Shown here one piece after another: positions 21,092 to 32,700 of a stretch of 64,000 bases of DNA. Both the position numbers and the translations under genes were made by a program. The notes beneath the pieces were generated by a model. The model worked only from the letters and a program-made list of their open reading frames with translations. It searched no databases and was not told the DNA's origin. Source of the stretch: Cafeteria roenbergensis (taxonomy: Eukaryota; Sar; Bigyra; Bicosoecida; Cafeteriaceae). Numbering within the stretch: the stretch's first letter is position 1; each line of letters opens with the position of its first letter. The DNA is taken from the NCBI GenBank assembly GCA_008330645.1, contig VLTN01000048.1, positions 124,001 through 188,000 on the forward strand. The letters run 5' to 3'.

Positions 21092-23815
21092 ATGGCTGCA
21101 GCGCACGGCAGCACCCATGGTCCGGGGGCGGGCTACCTGCGGGCAGCGCTTGAGGCGGACGCGCACCATGGCAGCAAGCTCGCCGCGGTTGTCAGGCGTG
21201 TACGTACGCGGCCAGCGGGCGTGAAAATCTCCATGCGCAAGGCCACCAAGAGCCACACTCCCCACGGCAAAGACTTCAAGCGCTCGTGCCACCTGGTGGA
21301 TGTGGGCCCGCTGGACTCCGTGGTCAGGTGAGCACGCTGGGGGGCGGCGCGGGGATTCCGCACGCAGCCTGCGTGGCGCCCGGATCCGCCCCTCCCGCTC
21401 CGCAGCGATGCGCATGCCCCCCCAGCCCGCCTTCCCGGGCCACCGATTGGTGCCACACCGAGCGCGCGTGCCAGTGGATGCAGGGAGGGGCTGCCTGGCG
21501 CCTGCGTGCGCGCGACAGGTCGTCCGCACCTGCCATGTTGCACCTCGCCACGCAGCATCGATCCGGACCGCCTCGTGGCTGTGTGCGAGGGGCGCGTCAC
21601 CATTGAACAGCTTGTGGATGCGGCTGCCAAGCACGGGCTCGTGCCGGCAGTCATCCCTGAGATCCACGACTTCACGGTGGCCGGACTCATCAATGGGCTG
21701 GGAATCGAGACGTCGTCGCACCGCTACGGCGGCTTCTTCGACACCGTCACCGCGATGGAGGTGGTGCTAGCGAGCGGAGAGGTTCGCCACGTGGACCTGG
21801 CGAGCGACAAGGACCTGTTCGACTCCCTCTTCGGCAGCTACGGTGAGCTGGCAACTGCCCGGGTGCGCACGCGCCGCGCTGGGTCCATCCCCTGTCTCGC
21901 TCTCGTGATCGGGGGCAGACCGACCTGCCCTCCCCGTTGTCGCGCGCTCTCCCTTTCGCCGCTCCGGCGACCGTCGTCGCCGGGACCGCGGCACCTGCTC
22001 TCCGTGCCTCCACGCCTGCCGCCGCGCCTGCCGCTGTTGCGTCCGCAGGCACGCTCGGCATCGTGACGGCCGCCACCGTGGGCCTCATCCCCGGCAAGCC
22101 CCTGGTCCGCACCCGGTACCTGCGCTTCGACTCGCTGCACGCCTACTGCGAGGCCATGAAGGCCGTCGTGGGGGGAAGCCACCTCTTCATCGAGGGGTTC
22201 GTCTTCTCCCTCACGGACGCCGTCCTCATGCTCGGGGACTTTGTCGACGAGGTGGACCCCTCCGAAGGCGAGCTCTGGGACCCCACCGTGCGGGGCAAGG
22301 AGTGGATCCACCAGCACGCTCGCACAGTCAGCTCCCAGCTCAAGGCCGGGGCGGTAGTGCGCGGGGACTCCCTGGCCGGCGAGATGGCCGCCTTGGGGGC
22401 GTGCAGCGCCGGGACCGACTTCATGGGGACGAAGCACTACTTCTTCCGCTCAGAGCGCAGCTGGCTGTGGACGCTGGAGGCCTTCGTCGGCTTCAAGGAG
22501 CTGACGGACACCGAGTGGGGAAGGAAAATGGTGGAGGACAGGGCGGCCGGGGACTACGCCAAGATGGACGCCGTGTTCGGCTTCGCGGGCGGCAGCGCCA
22601 ACAACCCAAGCTGGTCCTCGGACGACCTCGAGCGGGTGTTCGTGCAGCAGGTGAGGCGGGCGCCGGCGCCCTCTCGGGCGGGCCGACACCATGGACGCCT
22701 GGGTGCAGCGTTGGCTTGCGGCCGCGCCGCCGGGTTGTGCGAGCTGCTCCAGCGTGGCACCGGCGCGTGCTGACCGCGCGCTGCCGTGGCGAAGAGTCGC
22801 CGCGCTGCTGCTGTCCCCCCGCCCTCCTCAAGCTCCCCCGCCCCGCCCCCCCGCTCCTCCCATCTCTGTTTCCCCCCCCCCTACCGGTTGTTCCCATCGT
22901 GCCCTTGCCCTGTTCGAACTGTGCGCGGCCGCGCAGGACACTATCTGGCACGTGTCGAACCTCGAGAAGGGCTGCCGCTGGGTGGCGGAGCACATCGGCG
23001 TGTGGCCGCTCTGGCACTGCCCGTGCCGCGTGGAGCGCAGGGCAGGCCCCTTCACCAGCGTCCCGGCCGCGAAGCTTGCCCTCAACAGCTTCCTGGAGCC
23101 CCCCGCCTACGTGGTGGACATGGGAATCTACGGCGAGGCGACCGCGCCCGACTTCCGCGTGCGCCGGGACATGCGCAAGCTGCAGGCCCTCATGGTGAGA
23201 GCGAGCCCCGGGCGACGCGCGCGCGCTGCGCCTGCGGCAGCGGATCAGCCCTGCCACCGCTGCAGCCCCTGAATTGCGCCCCTTCCCCACACCAAGAGGC
23301 GCTGCCGCGCCTGCCCTGCTGTGCGTTCCGCCCGCTGCTCGAGCCGGCGCTCTGCTCCGACGCCTCCGCTGCTCGACGCTTCACGACTCGCCGCGCAGGA
23401 CGCGCCCACCACCTTCGGCAACGTGTACCTGAGCCCGGAGGAGTTCGAGTCCGCCTTCGACCTCGCCGTGTACCGCCGCCTGCGACGCGAACTGGGCGCT
23501 GAGGACGCGTTCCCCTCCATCGAGACCAAGGTGGTCGTCTACGACGCCAGCAAGCCCGAGCTTGGCCGCATCCCCCTCTGGCGCCTCGAGCGCGAGGGCC
23601 TGCTCGTCCCGCTCAAGCGCGCCGCGGCCGCCACTGCTGTCGCGGCGGTGGCGGGCATCGCGTTGCTGGTCGCCGGCTCTCGGCACGACGGCGGCGTGAC
23701 TGGCGTCCTGCGCGACTGCGCTGACGGACTGCGGGCCGCGGCAGGTAGCGTCTGGGCTGCCGTGTCGGGAGTGGCAGCTGAAGCGCCTGGGGCCGAAAGC
23801 CCTTCATCTTCATGA
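21092..23815 (+). CDS. DHCR24: Delta(24)-sterol reductase-like FAD-binding protein (DHCR24/DWF1 family)
   Basis: Five exons (21092-21327, 21556-21842, 22049-22650, 22937-23194, 23399-23815) give 599 residues, and all joins keep frame. The family reduces the C24 side-chain double bond of sterols using FAD and NADPH at the ER. The FAD-linked oxidase domain (PCMH type) is recognised from HDFTVAGLINGLGIETSSH, RYGGFFDTVTAMEVV, the SYGTLGIVTAATV motif across the exon 2/3 join and GTKHYFFRSERS. The C-terminal substrate domain contains WPLWHCPCR and PAYVVDMGIYGEA. The start at 21092 has a good context (GCCATGG). Unlike animal and plant enzymes, no N-terminal membrane helix precedes the FAD domain. 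Instead a hydrophobic helix (ATAVAAVAGIALLVAG, about residues 540-556) lies near the C-terminus, so this copy may be inserted by its tail. It could also be a family paralogue with another sterol substrate. Confidence 0.9.
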
Positions 23816-24178
23816 GAATCGGCCTGTGCGCTGACAGGCTGAGCGACGCTCGCGCGCCCGGGCAGTCGAGGCCTCCCACGGCCGGCCCGTCGGGGCGCGC
23901 TGCCGTGAGGGGACGTGCATCATTCGCCTTCGCAGTGGCTGTGGAGCGAGGAGGGTTTGACAGCCGGGAGTGTGGGTGGGTGCGTCGCCCGCGCTGCTCT
24001 GACTATGCGTCGCGGCGAGTTGTGGCAGGCACTACCTGGAACCCTCCACCCTCACGCGCGCCCAGCACGTCACAGACCACCACAAGAGAATACCAATACA
24101 CGCGATCTGCTGCAGCGGGGCTGGCCTTGGGGGCCTGTTCGATGGCCTGGGGTGCTTGCCGCAAGTCTGGCGCAGGGC
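23816..24178. other. Convergent 3' region, sterol reductase / WD40 gene
   Basis: This holds the 3' flanks of two convergent genes. No repeat, RNA or extra coding frame could be supported. Confidence 0.4.
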
Positions 24179-25597
24179 TCACGAATCCACAGTCCCAGCA
24201 GTCAGCATAGTCAACAGTCCGCCGGTCTGGGCGGCGAGCAAGCGCCCCCCGTCGCCCAAGGAGGCCCCGCAAATCCAGGACGCGCCGCCCTCTGTCCCCG
24301 CTCGGCCCGTCTCCACCAGCTCCCCGCCGCCCGCGGCCTGCCACAGGCGCGCCGTGCCGTCAGCGCCCACCGACCACACCGAGACTGCACCGGCGACGGA
24401 CGCAGGACCGGGAGCCACGCCGTACACCCACTCGTCGCCGTGCGCCGCCGAGTGGCTCTGGTCCCCGAGGCGCCTGCCGCTGGCGGGATCCGCCGGCTCA
24501 CCCTCCGTCCCAAGAGCCGGTTCAGCATCCGCCCGCTGCGCCGGTGCCGATGCCGATGCCGATGCCGGTGCCGGTGATGGTGCCTCCTCCTCTGCAGCCT
24601 GTGCCGCGCCGCTGCGGCCGGCGGGCGCCGCATCCGCCGCCGGGCCCAGCCCGTCGCCGGGACGCCCCGGCCGTCTGCCCGTTTTCGCTCGACGCGCGGC
24701 TGCTGCCATCGACCCGGAGCCGCTCACCGCCGGAGGCAGCATGCCTCCACGACAAGCGGAGGGGGCTGCGCTTGCGGCTGAGGCGGCAAGCGGTCCAGCA
24801 CCCATGTTGCGAATGTCCCACACCCTCACGTTGCCATCGAAACCAGCGCTGGCCAACTGCCCGCTCGGCAACGCACACACAAAGTTGCACTGCTCGTCCA
24901 CCCCGTGCGACCCCACAGACCCCAGCCGCGCGGCAAAGCCCACCCGCGGGTCGACTGCAAGCAGAGCGCCCGAGGACGTGGCGATGACTGCAACCCTGGA
25001 GGGCGCGCCGCCTGCTGCAGCCCCGGGCAGCACGGCCTCACACAGAGACAGCGCAGCCGTGGACAGCTCCACCTTGCTGGCCGCTGTGCCCGTGGAGGCA
25101 TCCCACAAGATGCACACGCCGCCGTAGCCGGCGGACACAATCTGGCCCGACGACATCGTGGCAACTGCCTGGCAGCCATGCGTGTGGCCGCGGAACTCGT
25201 CCGGCTCGCCAGCGCAAAGCAGCTCCACCTCACCCTCGGAGCGGCGCGCCCGAGCCACCCCGACCACGTCCACCAGGTCCCCCACGTGCCAAAGCCGCAC
25301 CACAGCGTCGTTTGAGGCCGTGAGCAGCGTGCTGCCGCCGTCCGCGTAGCTCGGGCCGGCACAGATCCCGCCCACTCGGACCGGCGCGCCCGGGAGAGCA
25401 ACCACGACTTCGGCATCGAATGCAGCCTCGGGGCTGTCGGCGTGGTGGGGCGCGAACGCCACCAGGCGGGCCACGCCGCCAAGGGTGCCAGCGCCGACGA
25501 CGATTGGCCCATCGCCCTCGCCCTGGCTCACGACGGAGAGCGACGTTGCCTGGCAGCCGAGCTTGCGCACGTCAGCACACGCGAGCCCCCCCGACAT
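24179..25597 (-). CDS. WD40-repeat protein
   Basis: This intronless gene encodes 472 residues. Beta-propeller blades are visible from their endings: LLTASNDAVVRLWHV, QIVSAGYGGVCILWDA, QLASAGFDGNVRVWDI and VWSVGADGTARLWQA, with weaker blades between (ALLAVDPRVG; LLAAQTGGLLTML at the C-terminus). A low-complexity insert of about 115 residues (Ala/Pro/Glu-rich, with a poly-(SA) stretch) interrupts the propeller between the third and fourth clear blades and probably loops out. WD40 proteins are scaffolds, and nothing here points to a specific complex. The start MSGGLACADV precedes the first blade directly. The neighbour upstream is on the same strand 440 bases away. Confidence 0.85.
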   Translation of the reverse strand: MSGGLACADVRKLGCQATSLSVVSQGEGDGPIVVGAGTLGGVARLVAFAPHHADSPEAAFDAEVVVALPGAPVRVGGICAGPSYADGGSTLLTASNDAVVRLWHVGDLVDVVGVARARRSEGEVELLCAGEPDEFRGHTHGCQAVATMSSGQIVSAGYGGVCILWDASTGTAASKVELSTAALSLCEAVLPGAAAGGAPSRVAVIATSSGALLAVDPRVGFAARLGSVGSHGVDEQCNFVCALPSGQLASAGFDGNVRVWDIRNMGAGPLAASAASAAPSACRGGMLPPAVSGSGSMAAAARRAKTGRRPGRPGDGLGPAADAAPAGRSGAAQAAEEEAPSPAPASASASAPAQRADAEPALGTEGEPADPASGRRLGDQSHSAAHGDEWVYGVAPGPASVAGAVSVWSVGADGTARLWQAAGGGELVETGRAGTEGGASWICGASLGDGGRLLAAQTGGLLTMLTAGTVDS

Positions 25598-26039
25598 TGT
25601 GACCTTTGCTGAGGCTCTCCGGCGGGTGCCAGGGTGCGCCGCGGGCCAAGGCTCAGCTGGCTCTGCATCAATTCAGGTTTGCATGTTGTCGGGTGTAGCA
25701 GCGACGCCGTTTCAGACAGCCAGCCGATTTATGCAGGTGGCGGCCAACGCAGGGGAACTGACAGAGAGACAGAGAGACAGACACACTCACACACAAAACT
25801 GGAGGGCCCGGCACCGGAGTGCAGCGGGGGGCGGGGGGGCATCAACTCACGTAGGGGGGGGGGTGCACACAGCGCTCCTGGCAAGCGCGCTAGGGGCAGC
25901 GAGCGTGCTTGTGGCCGTGGAAGCGCGCCTGCCGCGGGAGCCAGCGGGGCGTGCGGGGCTTGGCAGCGTCAGTCGCGAGCCCGAAGCGCAAGCGGCGCCT
26001 CGGCGCTGGCGACGCGTGCGGCGCGGGGCGCTGGGCCGA
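25598..26039. other. Intergenic between WD40 gene and basic SP-rich gene
   Basis: No gene is supported. A short simple repeat of GACAGAGA then CACACTCACACAC (about 25761-25795) and G-rich runs near 25830-25861 are the only notable content. Confidence 0.45.
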
Positions 26040-26774
26040 TCAGTCGCGGTCCACGGCCGAGAGCACGAATCCCTCCGTGGACTCTGACCCCGGGGCCAGG
26101 CGAGCCAGCCGCGAGCCGTCGAGGCGCGGTCGCATGCGCTTCGCGGGGCTGCGCTGGGAGACGTTGGCGCTCTTGGGAGAGAGCATGGCAGCGCGCAGCC
26201 CGGCGCCAGCGCGCCGGCCGCCCGGCGACGGCGTCACGGCCGCGGTGGCCGACTTCCCGAGAGGAGGCATGTCGGCGTCGGGGCTGAAGACCACAAACGC
26301 GGGGCCGTTCCGCGCGCGGGAGGGCGGGGAGGCGAACCGGAAGGCGGCTGCGGAGCGGGCGTGCAGCGGCGGCGAGGTCAGAGCCCCGGAGGCGGGCGGC
26401 GCCACCGCCGCGGGGCGGCCAGATGGGGCGGAGTCGGGCGAGGCGCGGGGCTCGTCCGCGGGCGTGGCGTCCTCCTCGGGGGCTGCTGCGGTCGCCGGGC
26501 AGGAGGCCGGGGACGCGGCCTCAGTCCGCGCGCTGAGCTTGGACTTGCGCGTCACGCGCGCAGGGCGGACCACTTGCGAAGCAGCCGTCTTGGGGGCTGC
26601 CGGCCCTGCGATCCTGGGCTTGGGGCGCTCCCCATCGGCGGTCGCAGTGGTGGCTGGAGCGTCCCCAAACGTCAGGCCCGCGGCCTGCGCCTTGCGACGA
26701 GCTGCCACGGCGTGCATCCCGCCCACCGCCCCGCGCCGGCTGGCAGCGAGGCACGCACGAGTTGCAGGAGACAT
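26040..26774 (-). CDS. Basic disordered protein with multiple SP phosphosite motifs
   Basis: From the ATG at 26774 the frame gives 244 residues (MSPATRACLAASRRG). It is open further upstream to about 27047, but that part is Arg/Cys/Pro-rich and non-coding in appearance. The protein is Ala/Pro/Arg-rich without a folded domain. Ser/Thr-Pro sites recur (LTSPPLHARS, FASPPSRARN, VFSPDAD, TPSPGGRR, LSPKSAN, RSPAKR), and several fit the S/T-P-x-K/R consensus of cyclin-dependent kinases. The C-terminus has a basic patch (PAKRMRPR) that could act as a nuclear signal. A cell-cycle-regulated nuclear protein is a reasonable guess but is not shown. Its start is divergent from the prolidase gene, 401 bases away. 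Confidence 0.5.
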   Translation of the reverse strand: MSPATRACLAASRRGAVGGMHAVAARRKAQAAGLTFGDAPATTATADGERPKPRIAGPAAPKTAASQVVRPARVTRKSKLSARTEAASPASCPATAAAPEEDATPADEPRASPDSAPSGRPAAVAPPASGALTSPPLHARSAAAFRFASPPSRARNGPAFVVFSPDADMPPLGKSATAAVTPSPGGRRAGAGLRAAMLSPKSANVSQRSPAKRMRPRLDGSRLARLAPGSESTEGFVLSAVDRD

Positions 26775-27175
26775 CGTGTTGTCAGAAGGGGACGAGAAAA
26801 CGCTGCGGTCGGGGAGGAGCGGGGCGAGAAAACAACTCAGTGGTTTGCGCGCGCTCGCTTGCCACTCCGCTATCGCGCGGAACGCCCGTTGCGAGGGCGC
26901 CTCCGTTCGGTCTCTCGCGTTGCTCCGCGGACCCGGGCTCACTTGGCTGTGCGCTCCGCAAGGAAGCGGCGGGCCTCGACACCAGGATGCCTGGGCTGCA
27001 TGGCGGGCGGGGCGAGCTCGCAGAGGTGGTGCCAACCCAACCAGCAATGGGCAGAGCCCTCGCCCGCTCTGCTGTGAGTCGTCCCCAAATCTGGAAACGA
27101 CTCAGAAGGCATCGGCCCAGTTCAGTGTGCCGGATCCTCGGAGTTCCGGGTCGGACCTCACCTCTTGAGTTCGAC
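26775..27175. promoter_or_regulatory. Divergent promoter region, SP-rich protein / prolidase
   Basis: These 401 bases between divergent start codons must contain both promoters. I see no clear TATA element or repeat. Confidence 0.4.
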
Positions 27176-29467
27176 ATGGCCGCATCTTCCGCCGCCCCCG
27201 CCCCCAGCCCGATCCCCATCGATGCTCTCCGTTGTGAGCGCATGTCCCAGCGCGCGACCGCAGGCAGGGTGTGTCCCGGTATCGGCGGACGCGGGGCGCG
27301 GTTGAAAACGGGAAGCGCTGCAAGTTGGGAAGCGCACCGCGCAGTGGCAGCGCACCTCCACGCTGCTTCCCGCGCCGGCTTTCCGCTCGCGTCGCTTAAT
27401 TCGCAGACGAGCCGGCCGTGAGCAAGATCCCGGCCTTCGACAAGGAGTTGTACGCGGAGAACCGCCAGCGGCTTGCCGCGGCCCTGCGCGATGCGGCTGT
27501 TCCGGCTGGCGCCGTTGCCGTCCTCCAGGGCTCCGTGACCACGACCCGCAACGAGACGGGTGAGACAGTGTCGGTTCACGCAGCTGGGGCTCCGCCAGGG
27601 TTCCTGCGCCGACGTGTGCGGCGCGCAAGGGCTGGTTGCGGCCTCGGCGACTGCTCCTTCAACACACGTCCCGTCGCTGCCACGCCCGCAACCTGCTCCG
27701 CGCGCCGCCTGCATCCCCCGCCGCAGACAACGAGCCCTTGCTTCGCCAGGACAGCCATTTCCTGTGGGCTGTGGGCGCGAACGAGTCTGGCTTCTACGTG
27801 GCGATCAACGTGGACGACGGGAAGGCGACCCTCTTTGTGCCCAAGCTGCCCGAGTCGTACGGCATCTGGATGGGCGCCCTCAAGACCCCTGCCGAAATTG
27901 CGGCTGCCTACGGCGTGGAGGAAGGCAAGTACGTGACCGAGATGCACGCTGCGCTCAAGGCTGCCTCGCCCTCCCGCGTGCTCCTCAACGTCGGCCTCAA
28001 CACCGACAGCGGCCTGACCAGCGAGGCCGCCTCGTGGGAGGGCAGGGAGGACTTCGTGGCCGCCGGGCTCGTGGACGTGGAGACCCTGTACCCGGTGCTC
28101 TGCGAGTGCCGCGTGTTCAAGACGGAGCGTGAAATCGCAGTTATGCGCCAGATCGTCGGCGCAGCCTCCGACGCCCACTGCGTCATGATGCGCGCCGTGC
28201 GCGAGGGCATGCGAGAGGACGGCCTCGAGGCCGTGTTCAAGTTCTGGCTGCAGTCCACCGTGGGCTCCCGCTACAACGCGTACACCTACATCTGTGGCTC
28301 CGGCCCCAACGCCGCAGTCCTCCACTACGGCCACGAGGGCGCCCCCAACGACCGCTTCATCGGCAAGGACGAGTTCGTGCTGTGCGACTGCGGCCACGAG
28401 CTCTTCGGCTACGCCTCGGACATCACCACCGCCTTCCCCTCCTCCGGAAAGTTCACCCCGGACCAGCGTGTCGTCTACTCCGCCGTGCTCGGTAAGTCCT
28501 CGCCCACCGGCGGCGGAGGCCGGCCCTCCGCTTCCCCCTCCCCCGAAGCACGCCGCTGCCCCGCCCAGCGCCCGGCCCCTGGGCAGTCGCTGCGGTGACC
28601 CCGGCGTTGCCCCCCCCTCCCCGCTGGTCCGCCTGTTGTGCTGGGCCCCAGTGCCTCCACCGCTGCTGCCGCTGCCCCTGCCGCGTGCCTTCCGCAGGCG
28701 CCCTCGAGGCCGTGGAGGCCGAGCTGAAGCCAGGCGTCAACTACATCGACATGCAGGCTCTTGCCTACCGCAACATCCTCTCCACCCTCAAGGAGGCCGG
28801 TGTCGTCACGTGAGCCGCAGTCACGGCCGCAGCCTCGCTCGCAGCGCAGCCGTACTGCCCCTTTCCCCGCCTTGGTGCGGCCAGGGCCCTGTTGCCTCGG
28901 CCGGACGGAACGAGCGCTGACAACACGCGCGCGCTTTGTCGCTCCGCGCGCGCGACAGGTCTTGCCTTGCCCACGCCCCACTCTCCTGTTGTTGTCCAAC
29001 GCATCTGCCGCAGCGGGGAGATCGAAGACATGATGGCTGCCAACCTCGGCGCCGTCTTCATGCCCCACGGACTCGGCCACATGCTCGGCATCGACACCCA
29101 CGACGTGGGAGGCTACGGCGGCAAGGACGCCCGGCCGCGCGACACCCGCGACGGCTTCAAGTCTGTCCGCGCCACGCGCCCCATCGCCAAGGGCATGGTG
29201 ATGACCGTGGAGCCCGGCTGCTACTTCATCGACATGGTGCTGGACAAGGCCTTCGCAAACCCCGAGCAGGCGAAGTTCCTCGTCAAGGACGTGATCGACT
29301 CCCGCTTCCGCGGCATCGGCGGCGTGCGCCTCGAGGACAACATCATTATCACCGAGACGGGCATCGACAACATGGTGTACGTGCCGCGCGCCATCGACGA
29401 GGTGGAGGCCATGTGCCGCGGCGAGATCACCTCGCGTGCCGGCTTCGCCAAGCGCTACCAGGCTTGA
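27176..29467 (+). CDS. PEPD: Xaa-Pro dipeptidase (prolidase, M24B metallopeptidase)
   Basis: Five exons (27176-27233, 27407-27559, 27727-28491, 28698-28809, 29014-29467) give 513 residues, against 493 in human PEPD. It hydrolyses dipeptides with C-terminal proline or hydroxyproline in the cytosol using two Mn(II) ions. All five metal ligands are visible: Asp291 (LCDCGHE), Asp302 (YASDITTAF), His385 (HGLGHMLG), Glu429 (MTVEPG) and Glu470 (GVRLEDN). The 11-residue Asp-Asp spacing equals that of the human enzyme. Other family landmarks are SHFLWAVGANE at the start of the N-terminal domain, AAVLHYGHEGAPND and THDVGGYGG. Intron 3 uses GTAAGT, the only non-GTGAG donor in the window. Exon 1 supplies only 19 non-conserved residues. 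Confidence 0.96.
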
Positions 29468-29704
29468 GCTGCTCGCACGCCACCCTGCGTGAACGGCCGC
29501 GCCAAACCCAAAGAGAGATACTCTCGCGGAGCAGCCGCGATGGTCACGCGCCAGAAGCCAAAAAAACGCTCGATCTGCAACATTGCAGCGTCCACCCGGC
29601 TCTGCCAGCGTTGCTCGATCGGCCGGCGCTGGCCGCACCCGTCTGCTGGTCCGAGGGGAGGCGACTGCTGCGCCCTTTCCCCAGGACGGGCAGCGAGAGG
29701 CTAA

Positions 29705-32700
29705 ATGCGGCGTTTGGCATTATGCCTGACCGCGGGCTTGGCCCTGGGGGCTCTCTCCTGCGGGCTCGCGGCGCCTGCGCGGCGGGTGAGCCTGCAGTCG
29801 TTTCGCTCTCGCCTCCGCCTCGCTGCCCAGCTCGCGCCCCTCCCCGCGAGTCCCGCGTGGTGCGATGTCGCCATTGCCGCGGCCCTGACTTTGCGCGGGG
29901 CGGGGCGGCGCGCGGCCCGTCCGCCCCCAACCGTTCCCCGCCTGCCTCGTCCCAACTTGCCTGGCTCCGCGTCAATGCTGCCGCAGGCCCGTGCGCGAGA
30001 GCCCACTGACGGTGCCCCGAGCTTGCTGCAGGAGCAAGCTCATGCTTCAAGCGGACGCGGCCCCGTGCTCGACGTGGGATACATGGCCCAGGTGCTGCAG
30101 CACCAGCGCGGCCGGTTCCGGGGCACTCCGGTGCAAAAGCGTGCTGTCCCGCTGCCTCCCGTCGACCCCATGGAATACGAGGGCGGCGTTCAACCCGTCC
30201 ATTCGGGGGTCGACCCCGAAATCCTGAAGGCCATGTACAGCCAGGGCGTCATGGCCGACACAGACCATGCGCTTGACGGCTTTGGCCAGGCCTCCTCGCA
30301 CGACTCTGAGGGCTCGCACTCGCTCGACGAGAGCGAGTCGAGCCAGCAAGACGGAGACGCTGACGAGGATGGCGCGTCGGGGGAAGACCAAAACGCGGTG
30401 GAGGTTTCTGAGCAGCGCGCTGAGTCCATCCAGCAGCAGCAGAGCGAGGCGCTGGATGAGGAGCTGGATGCCAACACGCTGGATTCCGAGGGCGAAGGCG
30501 ACGAGGATGGGGACTTGGACGAGGGGCTGGACGGCACTGGGGGCGTGCAGACGGTTCGGCAGAGCGGCTCAGGCGGCTCAGGCGGCGACGAGTCCCGCAC
30601 CAGCGGGGGCAACGCGGACGGCGGCCAGCAGCGCACCGGGCTCGACCGGGTGAACCACGACGAGGGGAACATCGATGTGGGCGATGTTGACGAGGAGGAC
30701 GAGGACGGGTACGATGAGGACGCCAACGGCGGCGGCGGGGGGTCGCTGCTTCAGGCCGGAGCCAAGGACGGCCCCCTGGAGGACCTGGATGTCATCCAGG
30801 CAGTAGCGTCCACCCAGTTGGCATCCAGGTCGGAGGACTCCCTGGACACTGTGGCGCGCGTGCAGCAAGGGCTGCCGCGCCCGCACGGCCTGTGGACCCG
30901 CTTCCCCGCGCTGAGAGGCACCCCCCTCAGCCCAGTTGACCCCCAGTCGTACCAGGGCGGTGTGCGTCAGCTGACGCTCAAGGACGTCCGGCCCTTCCAG
31001 CCGTCGTCCAATCCCCTCTCGAAGCTTGGCTTGGGCTTGCTGCAGACGGAGGCCAGCCGCCCCGGGCGCAGGCACAGCGCCTCCCACGGCCACGCGGCGG
31101 GCTCCCACAGGCACAGCGCCTCCCACGGCCACGCGGCGGGCTCCCACAGGCACAGCGCCTCCCACGGCCACGCGGCGGGCTCCCACAGGCACAGCGCCTC
31201 CCACGGCCACGCGGCGGGCTCCCACAGGCACAGCGTGGGCCACAAGGCTGGACACGCTGCCAGCCTCGGCAGCCAGGACCGAGTGAGCGTGTCTGGAACC
31301 CGCTCAGCGGTGCAGGCCCCTGTCCCGGCCGTCCGCGTCCGGCCCGACCTCGTGCCTGGTCCGGGCGAGCGCCTCGTCGCCTGGGGCCTTGACAGCCTCC
31401 CACCCCCGGCAGACCACGTCTCGCGCCGCCACCACCACAGCAGCCGCCGGCAGGCACCGGCTGTGCCCGGCGACTCCGAAATGCGCTTTGCCCAGCGTCG
31501 TGGAGTTGCTGCAGGCTTCGGACAGCGGCCATCGTTCGACACCCTGCGGCAGGAGCGGCAGCAGCAGATGCAGCAGCAGCAAGAGCAGCAAGCGCAACAC
31601 GAGCAGCAGATGCAGCAGCAGCAGATGCAGCAGATGCAGCAGATGCAGCAGATGCAGCAGCAGGCGCCCCCCCAGGCGCCCCAGCAGCCCCCGGCTTTGC
31701 CAGCAGCGCCCCTCCAGCCCCCGTCGATGCCCCGATTCGCGGACGACATGTCCACCACAACGCTTCCCGACGATGCCTCCTTCCAGCGCTTCCGCTCCGT
31801 CATCGACCTCGGGGTGCTCAGCCCCGTGCCTCAGGACGGGGTGGAGGCCATGCGCCGCACGCTGCAGGCCCAGCAGCAGGGCGCGCCCACCTCTCAGGCG
31901 CCTGGCAGCGTGGCTTCGCTCCTCAGCGGGTCCACCCTGTCCGGGCTTCAGCAGCTCGACCTCCCGCGTGATCTGGCCTCGCAGCTCGGGGCGGTGTCCA
32001 CCGTGGCTGCCGCGGGCCAGCTGCCAAGGTTTGCCTCTCAGAGGCTCACTGCCCAGCAGCAGGCCCAGCAGCAGGTGCAGCAGCAGTTCCAGCAGCAGTT
32101 CCATCAGCAGTTCCAGCAGCTTCAGAGCCAAACCCAGCAGCAGCGCCAGCAGCAGCCGTTCCAGCAGCAGTTCCATCAGCAGTTCCAGCAGCCATTCCAG
32201 CAGCAGCAACAGCAGCAGTGGGCAATGCAGCAGCACCCCGCGCAGGCGTTCTGGCAGCAGGCACGCGCCGCTCGGTTTGCCGGCTCGCCGCCGCAGCAGC
32301 AACAGCAGCAGCAGCAGCAGCAGCTGCAGGCCCCGCCCGCGCTGGACGCGGGACTTGCCCCGATGGGACCGCTGGTGCTTCCTAGCGCCGAGGCCACCCC
32401 GGGCGGCATCGCAGTGGGGACTGTCGGCCCCATGGACATGCGCGCGGCCGCCGACGGGTCCTCCTTGTCCTCTGCTCCGGCCCCCGCGGCGCCTGCGCAG
32501 CGCTTCCGCCAGGCGGCGGCCGCCCCAGCAGCGCCGGAGGCGCCCCCCGCCCCGACCGCGTCCGAGCGCGTGGCTGCTCTCTCCGAGTCAACGCGCGCCC
32601 TGGCGTCGGGCACCTCTGTGCGCTCGTTCCGCGACGCTCTGTCGTCCATTGGCCTCGGGGCTGGCCACCAGTCCCTCCTGCAGGTGGGCAAGAGTGGCGA

